DNA of 64,000 nucleotides from Nocardioides ungokensis (lineage in GTDB: Bacteria; Actinomycetota; Actinomycetes; Propionibacteriales; Nocardioidaceae): the NCBI RefSeq assembly GCF_013466985.1, contig NZ_CP059164.1, forward strand, positions 4,411,001 to 4,475,000, written 5' to 3'. Each line of letters starts with the position of its first letter. The first letter of the stretch is position 1. This document shows positions 8,386-17,173 of this stretch, piece by piece. The notes below the pieces were generated by a model, which saw nothing but the letters and a program-made list of their open reading frames with translations, did not search any database and had not been told where the DNA came from. The position numbers and the translations under genes were made by a program.

Positions 8386-9398
8386 TCAGCGCGCCGCCCC
8401 GACGAGCGGCGTACGACGAGCTGGGTGGGCAGCACCCGGGCGGCGGGCGTGGAGGCGCGGGCGTGGGCCTGCTGGACCAGCGCCTCGACGGCACGCGACC
8501 CGGCGTCCTCCGTCCGCTCGGCCAGAGTGGTGAGCGCGGGGCTGCAGAAGTCCGAGCCGACGATGTTGTCGAAGCCGACCACGCTGACCTCGCCGGGCAC
8601 GTCGACCCCGCGCTCGGCCAGCCGCAGCATCACCCCGATCGCGAGCATGTCGTTGTGCGCGACCACGGCCGTCGCCCCGGAGGCGAGCACCGCGTCAGCG
8701 GCCGCGGGGCCGCCGGCCAGGGTCGGCACGTAGGGCCCGAACCTGGTGGTCCGCAGGCCGTGCACCTCGGCGGCGGCGCGCAGGCCGGCCCACCGGCGGG
8801 CCCCGGACCAGGACTCCGCCGGGCCGCCGAGGAAGACGAACGACCGGTGCCCGTGGGAGGCGAGGTGATCGACGATCTGGCGGGTGCCGTTGTCGTAGTC
8901 CGCGACCACGCAGGCGAGCCCCGGCGTGGCCCGGTTGACCAGGGCGATGGGGTTCAGCTCGGCTGCCCGGCGCAGCTCCTCGTCGGGCAGCCGTGAGGCG
9001 CTGAGGACGAAGCCGTCCACGGCAGGGCCCAGCCGGCGGATCAGCTGCTCCTCCGCGGAAGGGTTCTCCTGGGTGTCGCCGAGCACCAGGGTCAGGCCCG
9101 CCGCCGCGGAGGCGCGCTCGGCTCCCTTGATCACGCCGGCGAAGTAGGGGTTGGTGATGTCGGGGACCAGCAGGGCCAGGGTGTTGGTGCGCCCCGACTC
9201 CAGGGCGCGGGCCGCCGGGTTCGGCGTGTAGCCGAGCTCCTCGGCCACCGCGAGCACGTGCTCGCGGGTGTGCTGGTTGACCCGGCCGGGCCTGGTGAAC
9301 GCCCGCGAGACCGTGGAGGCCGCCACTCCTGCCGCAGCCGCCACGTCCGTGATGGTCGCCCGTCGGCGCGGTCCGGGCGCGGGCTCGGAGGGGGTCAT
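8386..9398 (-). CDS. LacI-family regulator of the shikimate/quinate operon (3' frameshift)
   Basis: LacI/GalR repressor of about 337 residues. The helix-turn-helix is at ~14-40 (TITDVAAAAGVAASTVSRAF) and the periplasmic-binding-like ligand domain begins near 65 (NTLALLVPDITNPYFAGV). Near the end the frame runs through the expected stop. Adding one G in the run at 8397-8400 restores SSGAAR and a TGA at 8386, so I end the gene there. A 7-bp-arm palindrome typical of LacI operators lies 20 bp upstream of its start, in the spacer shared with the transporter gene. It therefore probably represses both itself and the operon until a catabolite appears. Confidence 0.85.
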
Positions 9399-9417
9399 GC
9401 GGCCATTCTGGCAAAAG

Positions 9418-9435
9418 ATGGCAAACGCTTGCCAT
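9418..9435. promoter_or_regulatory. LacI-type operator
   Basis: Palindrome ATGGCAA-ACGC-TTGCCAT with perfect 7-bp arms and a central CG, the classic geometry of LacI/GalR sites. It is placed between the divergent regulator (start 9398) and the transporter gene (start 9506). An extra half-site-like TGGCAA occurs just to its left. Confidence 0.75.
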
Positions 9436-9505
9436 GTGACCGCCGCCACTCCAACACTCGACGGCAAGCCCCCTGGACCAGCAGGGTGAGACCGAAGGAA
9501 CCGAC

Positions 9506-10881
9506 ATGACCGATCAGGACACCCCCCGGCGTACGCCGAAGAAGGCGGCCCTGGCCGCCTGGAGCGGCAGCGCGCTGGAGTACTACGACCTGGCCATCTA
9601 CGGCACCGCCGCCGCGCTGGTCTTCCCGAAGATCTTCTTCCCCGACGGCAACGCGTCGGCCGCGACCATCGCCTCCCTCGCCACGTTCGGCGTGGCGTAC
9701 GTCGCCCGTCCGATCGGCTCGTTCTTCATGGGCCACATCGGTGACCGGCTCGGCCGGAAGAAGGTCATGGTCGGCACCCTGCTGCTGATGGGCATCTCGA
9801 CCTTCCTGGTCGGCTGCCTGCCGACCTACGGGCAGGTGGGGCTGATCGCGCCGGCGCTGCTCGTCCTGCTCCGGCTGCTCCAGGGCCTCTCCGCCGCCGG
9901 TGAGCAGGCGGGCGCCAACTCGATGTCGTTCGAGCACGCCCCCGACGACCGGCGGGGATTCTTCACCAGCTTCACCCTCAGCGGCACCCAGGGCGGCCAG
10001 GTCCTGGCCCCGGCCGTGTTCCTGCCCCTCGCCGCCGTGCTGCCCGAGGACCAGCTGCTCGCGTGGGGCTGGCGGATCCCGTTCCTGCTGAGCGCGGTCG
10101 TCGTCCTGATCGGGTTCGCGATCCGGCGCACCCTCGACGAAACGCCGGAGTTCGAGGCCGAGGGGCTCAAGAAGACCGACATGACCACCGCGGCCTCGCA
10201 CACCCCCCTGGCCGTGCTGTTCCGCTACCACTGGCGCGGCGTGCTGCGGGTCTTCTTCGCCGCCTTCATCGCGATGGTCAACACGACGTTCCAGGTCTTC
10301 GCGCTCAACTTCGCCACCTCCGACGCCTACGGCATCGGCATCAGCTCGACCCTGATGCTGTGGCTGGCGATCGTCGCCAACCTGGTCGCCATCGCCACCA
10401 TCCCGTTCTGGGCCCGGCTCTCCGACCGGGTGGGCCGCAAGCCGGTCTTCGTGTCCGGCCTGCTCGGCAGCGCCGTCCTGGTCGTCGCGTTCCTCGCCGC
10501 CATCTCGGCGGCAACGCGCCGCTGGTCTTCGTGCTGGGCGTCGCCCTGGCCGGTGTCGTCTACTCGATGCCGAACGCCGTGTGGCCGGCGACGTACGCCG
10601 AGTACTTCCCCACCAGCGTCCGCCTCTCCGGGATGGCCGTCGGCACCCAGTTCGGCTTCGCGCTGGCCGGCTTCACGCCCACCATCGCCGGCTGGATCAT
10701 GGCCGGCGACGCCGGCAACTGGTGGAAGGTCGCGGCCTTCGCCGCCGGCGCCTGCGTGATCTCCGCGATCGCCGTCCTGACCGGGCCGAGCAACACCCAC
10801 CGGGTGCCCACCCGCGAGGTCGGCCTCGGCACCGCCCGGCGCGTCGAGACCCGCCCCGTCACGGTCGGGGTCGCGTCGTGA
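9506..10881 (+). CDS. MFS transporter, metabolite:H+ symporter family (shikimate/quinate-type), one frameshift
   Basis: About 458 residues, 12 predicted membrane helices. The N-terminal WSGSALEYYDLAIYGTAA block and GHIGDRLGRKKVMVG (loop 2-3 MFS signature) place it in the MHS group with ShiA-like permeases. The frame breaks near 10505-10512: up to LVVAFLAAIS it is in one frame and from GNAPLVFVLGVALAGVVY in the next, consistent with one missing base. Start ATG 9506 follows GAAGGAA. Its stop overlaps the next start (GTGA). Position before a dehydrogenase and a 3-dehydroshikimate dehydratase points to shikimate, quinate or dehydroshikimate uptake. Confidence 0.85.
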
Positions 10882-11773
10882 GCGCGCCCCTGCCCGAGCA
10901 GACGTCGTACCTCCTCGGCCTGGTCGGCGCCGGCATCGGCGCCTCGCTCACCCCGGCCATGCAGGAGCGGGAGGGCCGCGAGTCCGGCCTGCTGCTGAGC
11001 TACCGGATCATCGACGCCGAGAAGACCGGCCTGCGGGCCGAGGACCTCCCCGAGGTCCTCGCCTGGGCCCGGCGGCTGGGCTTCGACGGGCTCAACGTGA
11101 CCCACCCGTTCAAGCAGGCGGTCGTGCCCCTGCTCGACGACCTCTCCGACGACGCGGCCGACCTCGGCGCGGTCAACACCGTGGTGTTCCGCGACGGGAA
11201 GGCCCTCGGCCGCAACACCGACTGGTCGGGCTACGGCCGGGCCTTCCGCCAGGCGCTCCCCGACGCCGTCGAGGACCGGGTGGTCCTGGTCGGCGCCGGT
11301 GGCGCCGGGGTCGCGGTCGGCTACGGCCTGCTCGAGCAGGGGCCGAACACGTGGCCGTCCTCGACGCCGACCGCGACCGCGCCGACGCGTGCGCGGTGCG
11401 GCTGGCCAAGCGGTTCGGCGACGACCGGGTGAGCGCCGTCGAGGACCTCGAGCGGGCGCTGGCGGATGCGCAGGGACTGGTCAACGCCACCCCGATCGGC
11501 ATGCTCGGCCACCCCGGCACGGCCGTGCCGGGCCGGCTCGTCCACGACGGGCTGTGGGTCTCCGACGTCGTCTACTTCCCCCTCGAGACCGAGCTGGTCC
11601 GGCTGGCCCGCTCCCGCGGCTGCCGGGTCGTCCCCGGTGGCGGCATGGCCGTGCACCAGGCGGTCGGCGCCTTCGAGTACTTCACCGGCCGGGTGCCCGA
11701 CGCCGACCGGATGTCGCGGCACTTCGCCCAGCTGACCTCCGGGGAGCCCACGACCGCCGAGCAGAGCGCCTGA
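10878..11773 (+). CDS. aroE: Shikimate/quinate 5-dehydrogenase, one frameshift
   Basis: About 298 residues. The substrate domain has GLNVTHPFKQAVVPLLD, with the catalytic lysine in THPFKQ and the conserved NTDW block (GRNTDWSGYGRAF). The NAD(P)-binding domain starts at VVLVGAGGAGVAVGYGL. The frame breaks at 11339-11343: one G missing from a run would restore LLEQGAEHVAVLDADR, after which the frame continues to GGGMAVHQAVGAFEYF and a stop at 11773. In this operon it most likely oxidises shikimate or quinate to the 3-dehydro compound, rather than serving aromatic biosynthesis. GTG start overlaps the transporter stop, and its stop overlaps the next ATG. Confidence 0.88.
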
Positions 11774-13571
11774 TGCACAAGGGCATCGCCACCGTCTCCC
11801 TCAGCGGCCTGCTCGCCGACAAGCTCGCCGCGGTCGCCGCTGCGGGCTTCGACGGCATCGAGCTCTTCGACAACGACCTCGTCGCCTCCCCGCTGAGCCC
11901 CCGCGAGGTGGCGCGGCGGTGTGCCGACCTGGGGCTGTCCATCGACCTCTTCCAGCCGGTGCGCGACCTCGAGGGCGTGGCCCCGGACCGCTTCGACGCG
12001 GTGCTGCACCGGGTCCGCACCAAGCTCGCGGTGATGGGCGAGCTGGGCGTCACGACGTTCCTCGCCTGCTCCAACGTCGGCAGCGACGCGATCGACGACC
12101 CCGACCTGTCGGCCGAGCAGCTGCACCGGGTCGGCGAGCTCGCGGCCGAGCACGGCGTGACGCTGGCCTTCGAGGCGCTGGCGTGGGGCCGGCACATCGA
12201 CCGCGTCGGCGCGGCCTGGGACGTCGTACGACGGGCCGACCACCCGGCCGTGAGCCTCGCCGTGGACACCTTCCACCTGCTCGCCCGCGGCGACGACGGG
12301 TCGGCCCTCGACGGGATCCCGGGCGACCGGATCGGCTTCCTCCAGGTCGCGGACGCCCCGCTGCTCGACATGAACGTCCTCGAGTGGAGCCGCCACTTCC
12401 GGTGCTTCCCCGGCCAGGGGACGCTCGACGTCACCGGGGTCGTGGCCGCGGTGCTGCGCGCCGGCTACCGCGGCCCGCTGTCGCTCGAGGTGTTCAGCGA
12501 CGCGGTACGCGAGGCCGACCCGGCCGACACCGCGCGCGACGCGATGCGCTCACTGATCTTCCTCGAGGACCGGCTGGCCCCCCTCGTCGACGGGCCGCTC
12601 GCCGCGGCCCCGCCGCCCGCCCGAGCGCGGACGCGGCGTTCGTGGAGGTCTCCGCGACGCCGGGCGTGCCGGCACTGCTGGGGTCGCTGGGCTTCACCGT
12701 CGCCGGCCACCACCGCAGCAAGCCGGTCACCTGGTGGCGCAACGGCGGCGCCCAGGTCGTCGTCAACGAGACCCCGCAGACCACCGGCGCGACCTCACAC
12801 GCCCCGACCACACACGCCTTGGGCCTCGCCGCGCCGCCCGTGGACGCGGTCGCCGCCCGCGCCAAGGCGCTGCTGTGGCCGGCCGTGGACCGCACCCGCG
12901 GCACCGGCGAGGCGCTGCTGCCGGGCATCACCTCACCCTCAGGCCTGCACATGTTCGTCAGCGCGGAGGCCGGGGCTGCCGACGACTGGCACGGGGACTT
13001 CGTGGAGGCCGACCCCGCGGAGGATGCGGGCTGGCTCGGGCTGGACCACGTGGTCGTCGCCGTTCCGGCCGAGCGCTTCGACCAGGAGATCGCGTTCTTC
13101 CGGACGCTCTTCGACCTGACGCCGGGTGGCGTGGAGGAGTTCATCGAGCCGCACGGGAGGCTGCGCAGCCGCGCCCTGCGGCCGCCCGTGGGCGACCTGC
13201 GCGTGGTCCTCAACGTCGAGGACGTCCGGCCCGGCCACCCGCGGCGGTCCGGGATCACGCAGCTCGCCTTCGCCGTCGCCGACGTGGCCGCGCAGGTGCG
13301 CGCGCTCCGCTCGCGCGGCGTGCCGCTGATGCCGGTGCCCGACAACTACTACGTCGACCTCGACGCCCGCTTCGCCCTCGACCCGGCGCTGCTGGCCGAG
13401 CTGCGGGAGCACCAGCTGCTCTACGACCGGGTGGGCGACGGGGAGCTGCTGCAGGCGTTCACCCTGCCGCTGGAGACCGGCTTCCACGTCGAGCTGCTCG
13501 AGCGCCGCGGAGGGTACGCCGGCTACGGCGCCGCCGGCACGCACGTGCGGCTGGCCGCGCAGGCCGGGTGA
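11773..13571 (+). CDS. 3-dehydroshikimate dehydratase, fused to an HPPD-like domain (QsuB/QuiC type), one frameshift
   Basis: About 599 residues. The N-terminal half (1-~275) is a sugar-phosphate isomerase/epimerase TIM barrel (GFDGIELFDNDLV, TLAFEALAWGRHIDRV, SLAVDTFHLLARG), which in QsuB/QuiC converts 3-dehydroshikimate to protocatechuate. The second half has the two vicinal-oxygen-chelate modules of 4-hydroxyphenylpyruvate dioxygenase (GLDHVVVAVPAERFDQEIAF; FHVELLERRGGYAGYG). The second HPPD metal histidine appears to be glutamine (GITQLAFAV), so dioxygenase activity is doubtful. The frame shifts by one base in the C-rich linker near 12617. The TGATG overlap sets the start. No protocatechuate ring-cleavage genes are in the window. 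Confidence 0.85.
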
Positions 13572-13596
13572 CGGTCCCGCACTGCCCGGCCGACGC

Positions 13597-14510
13597 TCAG
13601 TGGGCCTCGCCGAGGTCCTCGTGCTCGCGGTGGCTGACCGGCTCCACCTGGAACGTCGCGTGCCGGACCCCGAAGTCCTCGGTCGTGCACGCGCAGAGCT
13701 GGTCGAGGATCCCGCCGACGCCGTGCTCGTCCAGCGCCTGGTCGGTGACCGTGACGTGCGCGGACAGGCTGGGGATGCCGCTGGTGATGGTCCAGGCGTG
13801 CAGGTCGTGCACGTCCGTGACGCCCGGCAGGGCGCGCAGGTGGCGCTCGACCTCGGCCAGGTCCAGGTCGTGGGGCGCGATCTCCAGCAGCACCGACGCC
13901 GAGTCGCGCAGCAGCAGGAACGACCGCGGCAGGATCATCACCGCGATCAGCAGCGACGCCACCGCGTCGGCCTGCTGCCAGCCGGTGGCCCAGATGACGA
14001 CACCGGCCACGACCGTGAGCGCCGACCCGATCAGGTCACCGAGCACCTCCGTGGCGGCACCCCGCAGGTTGAGCGACCCGGTCTCCGACCTGCTCAGCAC
14101 CGTCATCGACACGCCGTTGGCGACCAGTCCCACTGTCGCGAGGCGATCATGGGGCCGGCGTCGACCGTCTCGGGCGAGAAGAGCCGGCCGATGCCGGCGT
14201 ACAGCAGGTAGCCGCACACGCCCAGCAGCACCAGTGCGTTGAGCAGCGCGGCGAGGATCTCGGCACGGTGGTAGCCGAACGTCGAGCGCGGGCCTCCCGG
14301 CAGGGTGGCGACGTACGACGCCCCGAGCGCGAGCACGATCGCGGCGACGTCGGTCGCCATGTGCCCCGCGTCGGCCAGCAGCGCCAGCGATCCGGCCACC
14401 CACGCGCCGACGAGCTCCACGACCAGCACCGTGACCGTGACCGCGAGCACCAGCCGCAGCCGGCCGCGGTCCTCCGCGCGCCCCGTGGCGTGGCCGTGGT
14501 CGTGGCCCAT
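13597..14510 (-). CDS. Cation diffusion facilitator metal exporter, one frameshift
   Basis: About 304 residues of the CDF/CzcD family. It exports Zn or similar divalent metals in exchange for protons. The N-terminus is His-rich (MGHDHGHATG). Membrane helices include LLADAGHMATDVAAIVLAL, which holds the HxxxD metal site, and a second-half GAATEVLGDLIGSALTVVAG with its partner acidic residues. The C-terminal cytoplasmic domain has GVTDVHDLHAWTITSG. The frame breaks near 14140-14146, between AGPMIA and LATVGLVANG. I chose ATG 14510 because AGGAGG lies 7 nt upstream; the ATG at 14516 would be too close. Confidence 0.88.
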
Positions 14511-14609
14511 CGGCATGCCTCCTGGTCGGTCGTTGCACCGCCGCGCCATTCTTGCAAGTACGGTGGCGGTCACATCGCTGAGTCCGGGGTTCCAGATGTT
14601 CGGTGGATC

Positions 14610-14780
14610 GTGCTGGCAGTCGTCGTCGTGGGCTTCGCCCTGGCCTGGTGGAGCAGCGGCCGTGCCCGCCGCGGCGTGGACAGCGTCGCGGAGAGCCGTG
14701 CGCGCGGCAAGACCGAAGGCACCCTCTACCCGTACAAGAACAACGGGCCGTTCGGCGGCCCCGGCAACAACGGCTTCTAG
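14610..14780 (+). CDS. Small single-pass membrane protein
   Basis: About 56 residues from a GTG. One N-terminal membrane helix (LAVVVVGFALAWW) is followed by a basic segment (SSGRARRG) and a Gly/Asn-rich tail ending YPYKNNGPFGGPGNNGF. The stop TAG at 14778-14780 shares the palindromic CTAG with the stop of the convergent reductase gene. The start is uncertain. I do not recognise a function. Divergent from the CDF exporter across 99 bp. Confidence 0.45.
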   Translation: MLAVVVVGFALAWWSSGRARRGVDSVAESRARGKTEGTLYPYKNNGPFGGPGNNGF

Positions 14781-15716
14781 CCGCCGAGCCGCTCCCGGCC
14801 GTGAGCGGTCGCCCAGACCCGCGCTCCGGTCCCTTCGGGACGATGCCGGAGGGGTTGAGGTCGCGGTGCACGCGGTAGTAGTGCGCCTGGATCTGGTCGA
14901 GGTCGACCGTCTCCCCGAAGCCCGGCGTCTGGAACAGGTCGCGCGCGTAGCCCCACAGGGCGGGCAGCTCGCTCAGCTTCTGGCGGTTGCACTTGAAGTG
15001 GCCGTGGTAGACCGCGTCGAACCGGACCAGGGTCGTGAAGAGCCGCACGTCGGCCTCGGTGACCTGCTCACCCATCAGGTAACGACGGCCGGCCAGGCGG
15101 TCCTCGAGCAGTCGAGCGCGTTCCAGAGCCGGTCGTACGCCGCGTCGTACGCCTCCTGCGAGCCGGCGAAGCCGCAGCGGTAGACGCCGTTGTTGACCTC
15201 GGTGAAGACCTGCTCCATCACCTCCTCCATCTCCTCGCGGAGGTGCTCGGGCCACAGGTCCGGCGCGTCGGGGCGGTGGTGCTCGCGCCACTCGAAGAAG
15301 AGGTCGTGGGTGATCCACGGGAAGTCGTTGGTCACGACCTGCCCCGTGGGGATGTCGACGACCGCGGGCACCGTGATGCCGCGCGGGTAGTCGGGGTCGC
15401 GCGCGAGGTACGCCTCCTTCAGCCGGTGGATGCCGAGCACCGGGTCCACCCCGCCGGGGTCGTTGTCGAAGGTCCAGCTGTCCTCGTCGTGGACCGGGCC
15501 GGGTCGCCCGACCGAGATCACGTCCTCGAGGCCGAGCAGCCGGTGCACGATCAGCGACCGGTTCGCCCACGGGCACGCCGGCGCCGCGACCAGGCGGTAG
15601 CGACCCGGCTCGACCGGCCACAGGTCGCCCTCGACCGGGCCGTGGTCGGGCTTGCGGGCGTCCAGGGTGATCCGGTCCGGGATGTAGGTCATGTCCCGCT
15701 GGTAGTCGTCGCTCAC
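14777..15716 (-). CDS. Glutathionyl-hydroquinone reductase / GST-like protein, two frameshifts
   Basis: About 313 residues, related to the YqjG/ECM4 family of xenobiotic reductases (in actinobacteria probably mycothiol-linked). The thioredoxin-fold catalytic cysteine is in APACPWANRSLIVHRLLGLE. The C-terminal helical domain has EVNNGVYRCGFAGSQEAY, then LMGEQVTEADVRLFTTLVRFD and NPSGIVPKGP. Two one-base losses break the frame, near 15105 (NALDCS to RLEDRLAG) and near 14820 (before HGRERLGG and the stop). Start GTG 15716 (VSDDYQRDMTYIPDRI) fits family length; ATG 15692 is an alternative. It converges with the small membrane protein at a shared CTAG. Confidence 0.82.
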
Positions 15717-15801
15717 GCCGGAGACGTACCCGCGGTGCGGCCTCGCCAATCGGGACGTCCGACCCTGCCCCGCGGCGGCACGCTGCCTGCAGCGTCGGGC
15801 C

Positions 15802-16536
15802 ATGAGGACCGAACCCACTCCCCTGCAGCTGGCCCGCGCGGTCACGGTCGTGGCGGGAGGGCCGGTGCTGCTGGCCCTGGCCTCGGCCGTGGCGCCCGTG
15901 GCAGCCGCCCGCCGCTGGCCCTCGCGGCTGCGGGGTCGCACGACCCGGCGTACGGCCTGGGCGGCGACCCTCGCGGGGCTGGCGCTGCCCTGGGTGTACG
16001 CCGGCATGGTGCGGCCGTGGCTGCAGAACTGGGGCTCCACCGAGGGCGAGCGGGACCGGCGCTACCCGGGTGACGGTGTCGGGCGGCCGCTCTCGACGAG
16101 CACCCGCGCGGTCACGGTCCGGGCCCCCGCCGAGGCAGTCTGGCCGTGGCTGGTGCAGATCGGCCAGGACAAGGGCGGGTTCTACTCCTACGACTGGCTG
16201 GAGAACCTCGCCGGCTGCCGCCTGCGCACCGCGACCCGGGTGCACCCGGAGTGGCAGCACGCCGAGCCGGGCGACCCGCTCGTCCTCTTCCCCGGCGTCG
16301 CGACGAAGCTGACCGAGGTCGACGCGCCGCACGCCCTGGTGATCGAGGGGTGGGGTGCCTACGTCGTGGAGCCGGACTGGGACGGCGGCTGCCGCCTCGT
16401 CGCCCGCTCGCACGTGGACCGCGAACCGCGCGCCCTGGCGTACTACCTGGGCATCGAGCTGCCGCACGCGGTGATGGAGCGCCGGATGCTGCTCGGCATC
16501 AAGGAGCACGCCGAGCGGGCCACCCACGTCTTCTGA
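15802..16536 (+). CDS. SRPBCC-fold protein with N-terminal membrane segment
   Basis: Protein of 244 residues. Two hydrophobic stretches near the N-terminus (VTVVAGGPVLLALASAVAPV; WAATLAGLALPWVYAGMV) suggest anchoring. A START-like domain follows (TVRAPAEAVWPWLVQIGQD, VEPDWDGGCRLVARSHVDRE), with aromatic residues for a ligand cavity (GFYSYDWLENLAG). Actinobacteria have many such proteins without assigned ligands. It ends 53 bp before an ArsR-type regulator gene whose operator fills the gap. Confidence 0.7.
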   Translation: MRTEPTPLQLARAVTVVAGGPVLLALASAVAPVAAARRWPSRLRGRTTRRTAWAATLAGLALPWVYAGMVRPWLQNWGSTEGERDRRYPGDGVGRPLSTSTRAVTVRAPAEAVWPWLVQIGQDKGGFYSYDWLENLAGCRLRTATRVHPEWQHAEPGDPLVLFPGVATKLTEVDAPHALVIEGWGAYVVEPDWDGGCRLVARSHVDREPRALAYYLGIELPHAVMERRMLLGIKEHAERATHVF

Positions 16537-16542
16537 CAAACT

Positions 16543-16572
16543 GCAAAGAACTCTTTGCAAACAAGTCTTTGC
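16543..16572. promoter_or_regulatory. Double operator of the ArsR-family regulator
   Basis: Two overlapping 16-bp sites. 16543-16558 is GCAAAG-AACT-CTTTGC, a perfect 6-bp-arm palindrome; 16557-16572 is GCAAAC-AAGT-CTTTGC. They share two bases. They cover the -35 region (TTGCAA 16555-16560) and part of the 17-bp spacer before the -10, as expected for autorepression by an ArsR-type protein. Confidence 0.7.
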
Positions 16573-16583
16573 GGTTCTAGGCT
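16555..16583 (+). promoter_or_regulatory. Promoter of the arsR-MFS operon (leaderless)
   Basis: -35 TTGCAA at 16555-16560, 17 bp, then -10 TAGGCT at 16578-16583. The ATG follows 6 nt later at 16590, so translation is probably leaderless. This is the most complete -35/-10 pair I can see in the window. Confidence 0.65.
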
Positions 16584-16589
16584 CGGGGC

Positions 16590-17173
16590 ATGGACCCGCG
16601 CACCTCCGTCTCACCCGGTCCCGAGGGGCTCAAGGCGCTCAGCCACCCCGGACGTCTCCGCATGCTGGGCCTGCTGCGCGAGCGCCCGGCCACGGCCACC
16701 ATGCTCGCGACCCGGCTCGGCCTGAACAGCGGGGCCACGTCCTACCACCTCCGCCAGCTCGAGAAGCACGGCTTCATCGTCGAGGACACCACGCGCGGCA
16801 ACGCGCGCGACCGGTGGTGGCGTGCGGCCCACCACTACACCCAGGCCGACGCCGCCGAGGCGACCACGCCCGAGGAGCACGACACCTACGACGCCTACCT
16901 GCAGGCCGTCGGGGTGATCTACACCGAGCAGCTGCAGCACTCGCTTGAGGAGCGCCGCACGCTGCCGGCCGCCTGGCAGGACGCCGGCAACCTCAGCGAC
17001 TGGTCGCTGCACCTCACCCCGGAGCGGGCCAAGGCCCTGGTCGAGGCGCTGCACGAGCTCATCGAGGGTTGGCCGGAGGACCCCGCGGACGCACCGGTGC
17101 CGCGTCGTTCCGGGTCAACGTCAACGCCTTCGTCCGACCCGGGACGCTCGCCACCGAGGACGTCGAGCCGTGA
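16590..17173 (+). CDS. ArsR-family winged-helix regulator, one frameshift
   Basis: About 194 residues. The winged-helix domain covers ~10-85 (LSHPGRLRMLGLLRERPATA, GATSYHLRQLEKHGFI); the rest is a helical domain of the type seen in actinobacterial regulators of linked exporters. The frame slips near 17098-17105; with one base restored it reads ASFRVNVNAFVRPGTL to TGA at 17171-17173. That stop overlaps the GTG of the MFS gene. No cysteine metal site is obvious, so the inducer is more likely a drug-like molecule than a metal. Probably autoregulated through the double operator upstream. Confidence 0.85.

Noticed and set aside
13597..16614. A very long minus-strand open frame (over 1,000 codons)
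   Set aside because: It joins fragments of the CDF exporter, the reductase and unrelated shadow sequence. Only the motif-bearing pieces are real; the continuity comes from high GC and missing bases.
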